This document shows positions 45,578 to 55,100 of a DNA stretch of 64,000 nucleotides, in pieces. Origin of the DNA: Gemmatimonadota bacterium (GTDB lineage Bacteria > JBHIER01 > G020348925); contig CP070758.1 in assembly GCA_020348925.1 (NCBI GenBank), positions 4,581,528-4,645,527 on the forward strand. The letters run 5' to 3'. The notes under the pieces were generated by a model. That model was not told the DNA's origin, ran no database searches, and worked only from the letters and a program-made list of their open reading frames with translations. The stretch's first letter is position 1. Each line of letters begins with the position of its first letter. Position numbers and translations under genes: made by a program.

Positions 45578-46609
45578 TCACTTGTTAAATGTGATGTTCT
45601 CCCCGAGCCCACCTGAAACAGCGTGTTCAATCTGGCCGCCCTCCTCGAAAAGGAGAAGTCCTTCGACCCCAGGGAGACCCTCTATAAATGCCAATCCTTT
45701 TTCCGGACCAAGGACGAACACGGCTGTAGCCAGAATATCAGCATCCATGGCCCTTTTGGTAACAATGGTGGCACTCATGCAATTTCGGGCCGGCCATCCT
45801 GTTTTTGGATCGAGAATGTGATGATAACGACGGCCATCCCGCATGAAGTATCGTTCATAATCTCCGGAAGTGGCCACACTTCCGGAATCAATTTCAATAA
45901 CGGCTATCATTCTCTGCATATCTCTGGGATGTTGAACACCAATGCGCCAGAGCTTCCCATCAGGTTTCGAACCCAGCAGTCCAATATCACCTCCGGCATC
46001 CACCAAACTTGAAGCGACACCATTCTCTTTTAATACCTGCAAGGCTCGGTCGACGGCATACCCCTTGGCAACTCCGCCCAGATCGATAGCCATACCGGAG
46101 TCCGAGAGGCCGACGTGCCTTCCGTTACTCATCATTATTTTACCGTAATCGACATGTTCGAGTTGTTCTTCTGTTCTGGCCTGCTCAGGAAGCGTCGGCT
46201 CGGCACTGGTGAAATCCCACAGTTGTGAAACCGCTCCCACGGTGACATCAAAAGCACCCTTCGATATTTCGGAAAAATGGATCGATCGCTGGAGAACAGC
46301 AATGACATCTTTTGAAACCATCACGGCATCTCTCCCGGCGTTGCGGTTTATACTCGACACCTCACTCTCCGCAAGATAGCGTGAAAAGACATGATCGAGA
46401 CGCTCAATTTCCTCGAAGGCCAATTCAAGAGTGGCCCGTGATTTCCCTTCATCCTTGTCAAAGATCTCGATGCGGACCAATGTATCCATGAGCACCTTGG
46501 TCCGTTCTGTTGACCCCACCTCATGCGTTCTCAGAAATCTGTATCGCCATATGGAGATGGCCGCAAATATGACACAAAAGAGTACAAAACTGACTGGAAG
46601 GCGCTTCAT
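45578..46609 (-). CDS. apbE: FAD:protein FMN transferase (ApbE)
   Basis: 343 residues. After an N-terminal membrane anchor ('FVLFCVIFAAISIW') without a lipobox Cys, the ApbE core follows: 'LMDTLVRIEIF', 'ERLDHVFSRYLAESEVSSIN', 'GAFDVTVGAVSQLW', 'DLGGVAKGYAVDRAL', 'SSLVDAGGDIGLLG', 'TSGDYERYF', 'HHILDPKTGWPA' and a metal-binding 'MDADILATAVFVLG'. It moves FMN from FAD onto Thr of Rnf/Nqr-type or other periplasmic flavoproteins. No target is in the window. It sits in the operon between the prenyl synthase and UXS, 9 nt before the latter. Confidence 0.92.
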   Translation of the reverse strand: MKRLPVSFVLFCVIFAAISIWRYRFLRTHEVGSTERTKVLMDTLVRIEIFDKDEGKSRATLELAFEEIERLDHVFSRYLAESEVSSINRNAGRDAVMVSKDVIAVLQRSIHFSEISKGAFDVTVGAVSQLWDFTSAEPTLPEQARTEEQLEHVDYGKIMMSNGRHVGLSDSGMAIDLGGVAKGYAVDRALQVLKENGVASSLVDAGGDIGLLGSKPDGKLWRIGVQHPRDMQRMIAVIEIDSGSVATSGDYERYFMRDGRRYHHILDPKTGWPARNCMSATIVTKRAMDADILATAVFVLGPEKGLAFIEGLPGVEGLLLFEEGGQIEHAVSGGLGENITFNK

Positions 46610-46637
46610 GCCGTGCTCTTGCTCGTCGGGCGAATCA

Positions 46638-47609
46638 TTATCTTCTCCTATGAACCGAGAGAGAAACCAAATTCATTAAAGCCGACTTGGCCGGGGAGTC
46701 ATCAAGGCCTTTCACAAGAGCGGCAGCACGCTGGGCATACTCCTTTGCTTTGGAAGCGGCGTATTCCAGACCTCCGTGGGTTCGAATAAAGGAGCGCACA
46801 TGCTCCCAGCCTCTGGTGTCTATTTCCTTCTCGATGAGCGCCTTTATCTTTCGCGCCTCCGATTGAGAAGCCGTCTCGAGGGCACGGATGAGCGGCAGGG
46901 TAAGATGCTTTCCCCTCAAGTCACTTCCTGAAGGCTTCCCCGTCTCTTTCTCCGTTCCCTCGAAATCCAGAATATCATCAGTAATCTGAAAAGCCAATCC
47001 AAGATTTTCCCCAAACTCCGCCATGGTCCGCCGCAAGTGAGTATCACCCTCGGCCAAGATGGGTCCCATCTCGCAGCCGGCCGCGAAGAGCGAGGCCGTC
47101 TTATCGGCGATGACCTTGAAATAGATCTCCTCCGCTGTTTCCAGGCCTTCACTCTGCTGAATCTGGTGGATCTCTCCACTGCTCAGTCGCACGGTGGCTC
47201 TGGCTAAAATATCGAGGATCAGCTGAGATCGAATACCGACAAAAAGGGAAAAGGCATGGGACAACAGGTAGTCCCCCATGAGAATGGATGCTCGGCTTGA
47301 CCATATTGAATGAACGGAGAGTTCACCGCGACGCATTTCGGATTCGTCAACGACGTCATCGTGTATCAAGGTCGCCACGTGGATCAATTCAAGGCCGGCC
47401 GCAGCCCTCATTGCCTCATCCGGGACATTTCCGCATACTTTCGTCGAAAGGAGAACAAGGATCGGGCGCAGAAATTTCCCCTTCAGAGCGACAATGTATT
47501 GAGCCATTTCGCTCACCAGGGCTACTTCGGAGGCGAGGGTCTCCTTCAGAACCCGCTTCGTGCCCTCGAGCTCCTCTCGGATTGGGAATATGATATCTTT
47601 CATCTCCAT
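46638..47609 (-). CDS. Polyprenyl diphosphate synthase
   Basis: 323 residues. First aspartate motif 'LIHDDVVDESEMRRG' (D84, D85, D88), 'LMGDYLLSHAFSLF', and second motif 'ITDDILDFEGTEKETGKPSG' identify a trans-prenyltransferase of the octaprenyl/heptaprenyl class. The first motif is preceded by small/medium residues, compatible with long-chain (C35-C50) products for menaquinone rather than geranylgeranyl. It is the first gene of the leftward operon that ends with the TagF-like gene and may be its promoter-proximal gene. Confidence 0.92.
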   Translation of the reverse strand: MEMKDIIFPIREELEGTKRVLKETLASEVALVSEMAQYIVALKGKFLRPILVLLSTKVCGNVPDEAMRAAAGLELIHVATLIHDDVVDESEMRRGELSVHSIWSSRASILMGDYLLSHAFSLFVGIRSQLILDILARATVRLSSGEIHQIQQSEGLETAEEIYFKVIADKTASLFAAGCEMGPILAEGDTHLRRTMAEFGENLGLAFQITDDILDFEGTEKETGKPSGSDLRGKHLTLPLIRALETASQSEARKIKALIEKEIDTRGWEHVRSFIRTHGGLEYAASKAKEYAQRAAALVKGLDDSPAKSALMNLVSLSVHRRR

Positions 47610-48289
47610 CGATCACGCGTACAAACACTGAAAACGAATCTTAAGTATATGAAATTTTGAACCCTTTGTCAAATGAAAAGCGGACCTGCCGAAAACAACC
47701 GACCCTCTCCAAACCAGTAATGCATAGTGGAGCATTATCCAAAGGACGCTGAAGTTGAGTCATTGTTGCTGTAAGTCAGGGCGAAGTGAACACGCGATGC
47801 CGTCTCGACCATGCACCATCTCAGCGAAGTACGTATGAAACAGAAACCGAACCTCTTTTGAACATTCCTTGTGAAACGGAGGTAGAAATAGTATGTGTGC
47901 ACCATTCCAGATTCCAGCGATATGGTGACAGCATGGTCAAACTGTTGCAGCCGACGTTGACCAAGCGGGACCCATAGGTGCTGCTCAAGAGAATGCAGGA
48001 ACCTCTGCCGCACTTCGTACATCGGACAACACCGTCACTTTGTGCATTCTGACCATCTCGCCAACGAACCATAGCAATATGCCCTTAAATTCTTACGAAA
48101 AACAAAAATATTGAAGGTGCGGTGTCACCTTTGAGGACCGTCAATGGACCGCAGCTTTCCGAAGGGTTCAAAACTTCGGGAGGTTTTGTGTCAAAAACTT
48201 TTTCAACGGCTCCTGAAAAATGCATTGACACACTCAGCTGAACTCGCTATTTTTGGACACGGTTATCCGTTGAAAAAGGATCGTTCATT
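47610..48289. other. Intergenic stretch without a supported gene
   Basis: About 680 nt between a leftward operon and a rightward GT4 gene. Open frames of up to 95 codons on both strands show no family motif and no good ribosome site. Promoters for both sides should lie here, but I see no convincing -35/-10 pair. Confidence 0.45.
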
Positions 48290-49243
48290 GTGAACATACT
48301 TATAGCATACAAGCATAAAATACCGGTCGAAAAATACGGAGGGACCCAAAGGATCATTTGGTGGTTGGGCAAAGCGTTGGTGAACCTGGGTCACAAAGTG
48401 ACGTATCTCGTTAAAAAGGGATCACACTGCCCTTTCGCAGACGTCATTCCTTTTGATATGAAAAAACCTTTGAAAGCCCAAATTCCTGAATATATTGACC
48501 TTGTCCATTTTCACTATAAAGTAAATGCTCCCAACATCGATATCCCTTTCGTGGCGACCATTCACGGAAACGCCGGACCAGGATCGATTTTTCATGAAAA
48601 CTCCATTTTTCTCTCACACAGACACGCCTCCAATCACAATTCGGATGTGTATGTCTACAACGGCATTGATACGGAAGATTATGGCAACGTCTTGCTTGAC
48701 AATAAAAGGGAACATCTCCTTTTTCTTGGAAAAATTTCACGAAAAAGTAAAAACCTCAAAGGATGCATTAAAATCGCACAAAAGGCAAACATGAAGCTGG
48801 CGATAGTAGGGGGACATGGCCTCTCTTTTGACAGACGAATACAGTACAAAGGGTATTTGGGCGGCGAAAAAAAGAAGAGAGTGATCCAACAATCGCTGGC
48901 CCTCCTCTTTCCGATACTCTGGGAGGAGCCTTTCGGGCTCGCCATAATTGAGAGTCTCTATTTCGGAAGTCCCGTTCTTGGAACACCGTACGGTTCTCTG
49001 CCTGAACTCATTCACAGCGAAGTCGGTTTTCTCTCAAACAGGGTCGCCGAACTCGTCAAAGTCCTGAAAAATCTTGACCAATTCGACCGCAAAAAGTGTC
49101 ACGAATATGTCTGCGACTCTTTCAGCGCAACCGTCATGGCTCAGAATTATGTGAAGCTCTATGAAAGGGTCGGTTCCGGCGAAAAACTGCACAGTAAAAA
49201 ACCAGTGAAACGCGATATTCGTGTTGCATACGAAATGAAATAG
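48290..49243 (+). CDS. GT4 family glycosyltransferase
   Basis: 317 residues from a GTG, AAGGA upstream. 'VEKYGGTQRIIWWLGKALVN' is the acceptor loop, 'YVYNGIDTEDYG' the linker, 'FLGKISRKSKNLKGCIKIAQ' the donor-domain start, and 'PILWEEPFGLAIIESLYFGS' carries the E-x7-E donor site. The protein is short for GT4 because the acceptor domain is reduced. It closely resembles the group that annotates as MshA/WcaI-like transferases. It probably extends the same surface glycan. An asparagine-synthetase-like gene follows on the same strand. Confidence 0.88.
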   Translation: MNILIAYKHKIPVEKYGGTQRIIWWLGKALVNLGHKVTYLVKKGSHCPFADVIPFDMKKPLKAQIPEYIDLVHFHYKVNAPNIDIPFVATIHGNAGPGSIFHENSIFLSHRHASNHNSDVYVYNGIDTEDYGNVLLDNKREHLLFLGKISRKSKNLKGCIKIAQKANMKLAIVGGHGLSFDRRIQYKGYLGGEKKKRVIQQSLALLFPILWEEPFGLAIIESLYFGSPVLGTPYGSLPELIHSEVGFLSNRVAELVKVLKNLDQFDRKKCHEYVCDSFSATVMAQNYVKLYERVGSGEKLHSKKPVKRDIRVAYEMK

Positions 49244-49348
49244 GAACGGCCTCACAACACGGTATATGCATCTCGATGCGCATCTTGGGGTAGCGTCTGT
49301 CACACAAGACGCTGTTTCTCATCATCTTTTCAAAGAGATGTCAAGGCA

Positions 49349-50857
49349 ATGATTTTAAAAAGTGATCTCCCGGACGCTACGTTTATCATTTCCTCAGGCC
49401 CTAATGCTTTGAGCACGTCTGGACTCCCGTCGGTCTTTTTGGGATACAAGGCTCTCTCTGCAGACGGCGTCGCAAAAGAGGGCATCTGGGCAGAGTGGAC
49501 CTGGAACGGCAAAGAGTTTCAACTTACGAATGACAGGTATGGTTTTTATCCCCTCTTTTACTTTCGTACAAAAAATTCTTTCGGCACATCCACCTCGCTC
49601 TATCACTTGTTAAAACACGTCACCCCACCCAAGCTGAATGACGGGGCGATAGCGGTTTTTCTGAGGCTGGGCTTCTTTCTCAAGAATGATACTCCTTTTG
49701 AATCCATCCACGCCGTGCCGCCCGGATGTACGATCACCTGGCATGATGACACGCTGAACATTCAAACCGATGATTACCCCTTCGTACCTGCCCCAAACGC
49801 ATTATCGAAAAAGGCGGCTCTGAGAGCATACGGGGAACTATTTCAAGCCGGAATAGCGCGGATGCTGCCGAGTGCCTCCGACAAAGTGGGACTTCCTCTG
49901 AGCGGCGGTCGAGATTCACGGCATATTTTATTTGCTCTGCTGCGCTCAGGATATAAACCTGCTGAATGTCTTACCATGATGTATTTTCCACCGAGGCCGA
50001 ATGACGACGCACGGGTCGCAGGCAAAATCGCCCAGGCGCTCGGACTGAAGCACACCCTTTTGAAACCCCCAAAATATCTGTTGAGCTACGAGATACGGAA
50101 GAATATCATCACCCACTTTACGACTGACGAGCACACCTGGTTATTGCCCCTGGCCGATTATGTGGAACAAGAGAATTTCACGCTGTTGTATGACGGAATA
50201 GGTGGGGGTGTCTTATCCGATGGCCGTTTTCTCAGCGAACATCGTCTGAAACTCTATGATTCGGGCAACTTCAATGCGTTGGCCCAGTCACTTCTGGGAG
50301 AGGAGAAACGGCTTTCGCACATTCTCTCAAAACAACTCCACCAAAGGTGGAACCGTGAATTGGCTGTAAATCATGTGGCATGTGAGCTCGCCAAATATGC
50401 CAACACCAACAATCCCATCGGGCAGTTCTTTTTTTGGAATAGAACGAGAAGGGAAATCGCACTCAGCCCTTGGAGTATTTTGGGAAGATGCGTTCACGTG
50501 CTGGCCCCGTTTCTGAATCACGATGTGTACGATTTGCTGACAACACTGCCTCTCAGCTATTTTCTCGATCACTCATTTCATACCGATACCATCAATTATC
50601 ACTATCCAAAATATTCCAGCTTGCCGTACGCATCTCATAAGCTTTACAATAACAGACTCCGCTGGAACGAATACGCTCTGTTACTGCGGGACCTTCGTTC
50701 GTTCTTTCTGACGCAGGAATCGGAGCACTCCTATGTTCGCCGCTCATATCTTATTTTAAGATTGCTGCAATCGCTCATCGACATCAAGTGCAGATCACGA
50801 TTGCCTCGGAGTCTCGCTTACCCGATATATCTAAAGCAGTTAGAAAATCTCATCTGA
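49349..50857 (+). CDS. Asparagine-synthetase-like amidotransferase without the glutaminase Cys
   Basis: 502 residues. The C-terminal synthetase domain has the ATP-pyrophosphatase loop 'LPLSGGRDSRHILF' and downstream 'LLYDGIGGGVLSDGRF' and 'VLAPFLNHDVYDLLTTLP', as in AsnB. The N-terminal domain keeps the Ntn-hydrolase strand pattern ('NDRYGFYPLFYF') but lacks Cys2 and its surrounding motif, so glutamine hydrolysis is unlikely. It may use ammonia or, like beta-lactam synthetase, form an amide without glutamine. Related proteins in O-antigen loci amidate uronic acids. Position after a GT4 supports such a role; a conventional asparagine role cannot be excluded. Confidence 0.82.
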   Translation: MILKSDLPDATFIISSGPNALSTSGLPSVFLGYKALSADGVAKEGIWAEWTWNGKEFQLTNDRYGFYPLFYFRTKNSFGTSTSLYHLLKHVTPPKLNDGAIAVFLRLGFFLKNDTPFESIHAVPPGCTITWHDDTLNIQTDDYPFVPAPNALSKKAALRAYGELFQAGIARMLPSASDKVGLPLSGGRDSRHILFALLRSGYKPAECLTMMYFPPRPNDDARVAGKIAQALGLKHTLLKPPKYLLSYEIRKNIITHFTTDEHTWLLPLADYVEQENFTLLYDGIGGGVLSDGRFLSEHRLKLYDSGNFNALAQSLLGEEKRLSHILSKQLHQRWNRELAVNHVACELAKYANTNNPIGQFFFWNRTRREIALSPWSILGRCVHVLAPFLNHDVYDLLTTLPLSYFLDHSFHTDTINYHYPKYSSLPYASHKLYNNRLRWNEYALLLRDLRSFFLTQESEHSYVRRSYLILRLLQSLIDIKCRSRLPRSLAYPIYLKQLENLI

Positions 50858-51383
50858 ATATTATATGGATATGATTCTTTTGAATCCTACAGGCATCGTA
50901 TTTAAAAAAGGGCATCGCATTCGGGGTACAATCAGCAGCAGCGATTTCCCCATTTTCAATCGAAACCTGAACACAGGCCTGAATCCGTATACATCCGTCG
51001 ACATGGCACAAGCCACGCAGACCATATACCATGACAGCGACTCTCCCTCACATATCGTGCTGCCTGTGATCCCAAGGGATGAGTAGTTGAAGCCGGGCTT
51101 TCAATCGGGCGCAACAGGGAGCGTCCGATTTCAAACAGGAGGTAGGATACATGTGCGACATCATAGCAAGGAGAGCTGTATGATGCGCGGCAGAACGAAG
51201 CCCTGTCGCGAGTGCAGGCAGGGAACTCCTGAAAAGGCCATACATTGCACTCTCGCCGTGACGTTTTCGAAACCAAGGGATCGCTTCGCCGAGTGTCCCC
51301 TGAGCTCGTCGAAGGCTCGCACAAGCGGCCCTGAACGATCCTTCTTACTGAAAAATGGGATACACTTCACACTGTAAAAACAC
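50858..51383. other. Intergenic stretch with a REP-like motif
   Basis: About 525 nt. Around 51291-51315 the sequence GAGTGTCCCC-TGAGCTCGTCGAAGG resembles a REP unit known from many bacterial genomes. No conserved gene is visible; the small open frames lack family patterns. Confidence 0.4.
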
Positions 51384-52172
51384 GTGCTTCAATATATCGA
51401 ACTTATCTTGATCGGACTTGGAGTCGGGACCTACGCCTCCTTGGTGGGCGTCGGCGGTGGCATTGCACTCGTGCCGATTTTACTGCTCCTGTATCGACAC
51501 ACGCCCCAGAGTGCAACCGGGATCTCCCTGGCCGTCATCATCTTTAATGCGGCCTCCGCTTCAATTACCTACGGCCGAAAAAAACGAATAGACTACCGGA
51601 CCGGTCTCTATTTCGCCAGCGGCTCAATCCCGGGAGCAATCCTGGGAGCATCTGTGGTGGTGTACATACCGCAGCATATTTTCAGCAGTGTCTTCGGCCT
51701 AATTCTGATCTCTTTAGCCCTGTTCATACTCCTCGAACCTGAGAAGAGGTTGGAGAAAGAACCTCCGAACGGCAACAACGAACGTGAAAATGAACGTCTC
51801 CTTGTCCGACACCGGGGTCTGGGAATTCCCTGCGGGCTTTTCATTGGATTCATAGCCTCATTGTTGGGCATCGGCGGTGGTATTATCTACGTGCCCGTTC
51901 TCATATATCTCCTCAACTTTACCGTACAGAGGGCTGTTGCCACGTCTCTCTTCATCATTGCCATTATGGCCCTTGGAGGAGCGGCAACACATCTTCTCAA
52001 TGGTGTCTATGTCGGATATGTTCATGTCATCGGGCTCCTTGCCCTGGGGATTATTATTGGGGCTCAATGTGGGGCGAAGCTGTCGGATATCCTCAAAGCT
52101 CGGCTGATTATCCGGCTCTTTGCCCTGGCTTTGCTCGCTGCGGGTGTGAAATTGATCACGGAAATAGTGTAA
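51384..52172 (+). CDS. TSUP/TauE-SafE family membrane exporter
   Basis: 262 residues from a GTG. Two halves each open with a glycine motif ('SLVGVGGGIALVPIL' and 'SLLGIGGGIIYVPVLIYLL'), the hallmark of the 4-TMS sulfite exporter TauE/SafE family, with about eight helices in total. Members move sulfite, sulfonates or other anions across the inner membrane. A loop of about 30 charged residues separates the halves. The large spermidine-synthase-like gene starts 33 nt later and may share the message; no sulfur-metabolism gene is near. Confidence 0.9.
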   Translation: MLQYIELILIGLGVGTYASLVGVGGGIALVPILLLLYRHTPQSATGISLAVIIFNAASASITYGRKKRIDYRTGLYFASGSIPGAILGASVVVYIPQHIFSSVFGLILISLALFILLEPEKRLEKEPPNGNNERENERLLVRHRGLGIPCGLFIGFIASLLGIGGGIIYVPVLIYLLNFTVQRAVATSLFIIAIMALGGAATHLLNGVYVGYVHVIGLLALGIIIGAQCGAKLSDILKARLIIRLFALALLAAGVKLITEIV

Positions 52173-52205
52173 TGCCGATCCTTTTCCATAACCAAGGGAC
52201 GCACA

Positions 52206-55043
52206 GTGGCTCCTTATCGTAAAACCCTTTTTCTGTTCTTTTTCATCTCCGGAATGTGCGGCTTGATCTACGAAGTCGTCTGGATGCGGATGTTGACCGT
52301 CGTTTTCGGCAACACGGTTTTTGCCACGTCAACGGTATTGGCCGTCTTCATGGGAGGTTTGGCCCTCGGGAGCTTCTCTTTCGGACGGCTGATCGACAGA
52401 CGCAGCAATGCTCTCAGAATCTATGCACTCCTGGAAATCGGCATCGGTCTCTACGCGCTGCTTCTACCGGTGCTGCTTCATCTTGTCACCCCGCTCTACA
52501 TCTGGGTCTACCGATCCTTCGGAACAGGATATTACGTCTTGGGCCTCATACGCTTCCTTGTCTCTTCTCTTCTCCTGCTCGTGCCCACGGCGTGTATGGG
52601 TGCCACCCTGCCTGTCCTGACCCGTTATTTCGTCTCATCTCGAAAAAGGGTCGGGAAGGACGTCGGCCTTCTCTACGGACTCAACACCTTCGGTGCCGTT
52701 CTCGGCTGCTTTGCCTCAGGTTTTATCCTGGTCGAACTTCTCGGCGTGAAACAGACGATATCCCTTGCCGCCCTGCTGAATATCACCCTCGGAGCCATCG
52801 CTCTGGTACTTCAAAAAGAACGGTCTGCGCAGGTTACTCAAAGGGTCGATGCAGAAGAAAAAGACGAGTCCGGCGAGTCCCTCATGCCGCGGACACAGGG
52901 ACGTCTTGTACTGCTGTGCTTCGGTCTGTCAGGTTTTGCCGCATTGGCCTACGAAGTCCTGTGGATGCGCAGTCTCGTCTATGTCATGGCTACGGATACC
53001 TTCTCCTTCAGCGCCATGCTGACCACCTTTCTCTTGGGCCTGGCCGCGGGAAGTCTCATCAGCTCCAGGTTCGTCGATACGAGCGGGCGATGGGTCCTCC
53101 TCTTCGGATGGATTGAGGTCGCCATCGGTCTTTTGGCAGTGGCCACCATTCCCCTCATGGCCTGGCTGATGACACTGAACGAAGGGATGTGGCGGGCAGG
53201 TGGCACTGAAGCCGGGTGGACCCTGCGGACGGAGATCTACTTTATCGACACCCTCATCATCCTATTTCTTCCGGCCCTTTTGATGGGCATGACCTTTCCC
53301 CTGGTCAGCAAAATCTTCACACCGGATATCAGGCGCAGGGGTCGAAGTATCGGACAGGTGTATGCGGTCAATACCGTCGGAGCCATAGCCGGTTCCTTTA
53401 CCGGCGGGTTCCTTCTCATCCCCCTTGTGGGGATCCAGCTCAGCATAGCCCTGCTGGCGACATTGAACGCTGCCATCGGAATCCTTCTCGTTCTGCTGGA
53501 GGGGGGGACGAAACTCAGAGTGATGAAAATTGTCCCAATCGCTGCCGCCCTGTCTGTTGTCTTTGTTCCCCTCGCTCTTCCCGGGGATATCATCCCCACC
53601 CTCTTCGCCGCCAAGAAGAAGGGCTTTGATCTGTTATTCTTCAAGGAAGGTGTGACGACGACAACAACCGTTCATAAGGATATCAACACGGGCGAGCGCC
53701 TTCTGGCCACCAACGGTATCAGTGTGGCCGGGACCGATTACATGCTCATGACGACGCAACGGATACAGGGCCACATTCCGCTCTTTCTCCATAAACATCC
53801 TGAGACCGTTCTGACAGTCGGATTTGGCAGCGGTGAGACGTCATGGGTCATCACAACACACGGTGTTGAGAGAGTGGATTGTGTCGAGATCTCGCCGGAG
53901 GTGGTCGAGGCTGCTCGATTTTTCAGTGACATCAATCATAGCATTCTCGAAAATCATAAATTCACTCCCATCATCATGGACGGCAAAAACTACGTCCTCA
54001 TGACCGATCAAACATACGATGTCATCATGAACGATTCCATCCACCCCGCACTCGCGGGCAACGGGAGCCTCTATGCCGTGGAGTATTTCTCGTCGTGCCG
54101 CGACCATCTCAATCCGGGCGGACTCATGTCCAGCTGGATCCCGCTCTTCGGATTGTCCGAGCGCGATTTCAAAATATTGCTGAAAACCTTTCAGGACGTC
54201 TTCCCCTTTACGACGCTCTGGTACGGGACGAATTGCCTCAATCGCCACGCCCTGCTCATAGGATCCACAGATCCCGATTTTCTGATCGACCCCGATGTCA
54301 TTTCAAAGCGGTTTTCCGATCCGATCATCCGGGCAAACCTGAGGGAGATCGGAATCGGTAATATCTATGATGTTCTCGGCAGTTTTGTGATGGGGCCGGG
54401 AACCATCGCCGCGTATGTCGGTGATGTCCCGCTCAATACGGACAACAGACCCGTTCTCGAATTCTCCACGCCAAAAACTCCTGACAGTCCCGCTGTCTGG
54501 CGTCAAAAACTCCTGCTGTTCTCTCAACTGAGGGAGAGTGTTGTCCCACTCTTAAAGACCGATGAGGAACGTTCTGCAGGGCACATCCATAACACGCTTG
54601 TCGACCATTTCGTTGCCACAGGGCACATCATTCAAGGTTGGATGAAAGATCTTGAGGGTAACAAAGAGGCAGCAGTTGGCAGCTTCCAGCAGGCCCGGAC
54701 CTTAGATCCGGAGAATCAGGCGGCCTCGCGCTACGTGCGACAGTTCTACGAGCCCATGCTCAACCCCTATCCCGTATCGGCCATGGAATGGATTAACAAC
54801 GCCAAAATCTATTATCAAATCGGCGAGTACCGCACATCGATTGAGAATTTTGAGAAAGCTTTGGAAAAAGACACGCAATCGGCTCTGGCGTATTTCGGCC
54901 TCGGCCAGAACCATGAAGCCCTGGCCGATACAACCAAAGCTGTGGAAATGTACGAGAAAAGTCTCCAGCTCAATCCAAACGTCAAGATCGTCCAGGACCG
55001 CCTGAAAGCCCTCACCTCAAAAAAGAATGAATCCAAGCCATGA
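52206..55043 (+). CDS. Fused membrane/spermidine-synthase-like protein with TPRs
   Basis: 945 residues from a GTG. The N-terminal half has about twelve helices in two similar blocks ('SGMCGLIYEVVWMRMLTVVF' and 'SGFAALAYEVLWMRSLVYVM'). Residues about 525-760 are a spermidine-synthase-like SAM domain ('TVLTVGFGSGETSW', 'VDCVEISPEVVEAARFF', 'YDVIMNDSIHPA'). C-terminal TPRs occupy the last 150 residues ('IYYQIGEYRTSIENFEKAL', 'YFGLGQNHEALADTTKAVEM'). Such fusions are widespread in bacteria with no proven substrate; true polyamine synthesis is unlikely for a membrane fusion. Inner-membrane location is inferred. Confidence 0.85.
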   Translation: MAPYRKTLFLFFFISGMCGLIYEVVWMRMLTVVFGNTVFATSTVLAVFMGGLALGSFSFGRLIDRRSNALRIYALLEIGIGLYALLLPVLLHLVTPLYIWVYRSFGTGYYVLGLIRFLVSSLLLLVPTACMGATLPVLTRYFVSSRKRVGKDVGLLYGLNTFGAVLGCFASGFILVELLGVKQTISLAALLNITLGAIALVLQKERSAQVTQRVDAEEKDESGESLMPRTQGRLVLLCFGLSGFAALAYEVLWMRSLVYVMATDTFSFSAMLTTFLLGLAAGSLISSRFVDTSGRWVLLFGWIEVAIGLLAVATIPLMAWLMTLNEGMWRAGGTEAGWTLRTEIYFIDTLIILFLPALLMGMTFPLVSKIFTPDIRRRGRSIGQVYAVNTVGAIAGSFTGGFLLIPLVGIQLSIALLATLNAAIGILLVLLEGGTKLRVMKIVPIAAALSVVFVPLALPGDIIPTLFAAKKKGFDLLFFKEGVTTTTTVHKDINTGERLLATNGISVAGTDYMLMTTQRIQGHIPLFLHKHPETVLTVGFGSGETSWVITTHGVERVDCVEISPEVVEAARFFSDINHSILENHKFTPIIMDGKNYVLMTDQTYDVIMNDSIHPALAGNGSLYAVEYFSSCRDHLNPGGLMSSWIPLFGLSERDFKILLKTFQDVFPFTTLWYGTNCLNRHALLIGSTDPDFLIDPDVISKRFSDPIIRANLREIGIGNIYDVLGSFVMGPGTIAAYVGDVPLNTDNRPVLEFSTPKTPDSPAVWRQKLLLFSQLRESVVPLLKTDEERSAGHIHNTLVDHFVATGHIIQGWMKDLEGNKEAAVGSFQQARTLDPENQAASRYVRQFYEPMLNPYPVSAMEWINNAKIYYQIGEYRTSIENFEKALEKDTQSALAYFGLGQNHEALADTTKAVEMYEKSLQLNPNVKIVQDRLKALTSKKNESKP

Positions 55044-55100
55044 GAATGCTTTTCTTGCTTTCAATAGTGTCAAGTGATTACCAGAGATTAATAATGGTAT

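Noticed and set aside
47735-48022. 95-codon minus-strand frame in the gap before the GT4 gene
   Set aside because: No ribosome site and no recognisable pattern; plausible as a chance frame or as an unidentifiable remnant, so not called.
52256-53116. Open frame of 286 codons on the plus strand
   Set aside because: Shadow of the spermidine-synthase-like gene in another frame, full of Arg, Ser and His with no family motif.
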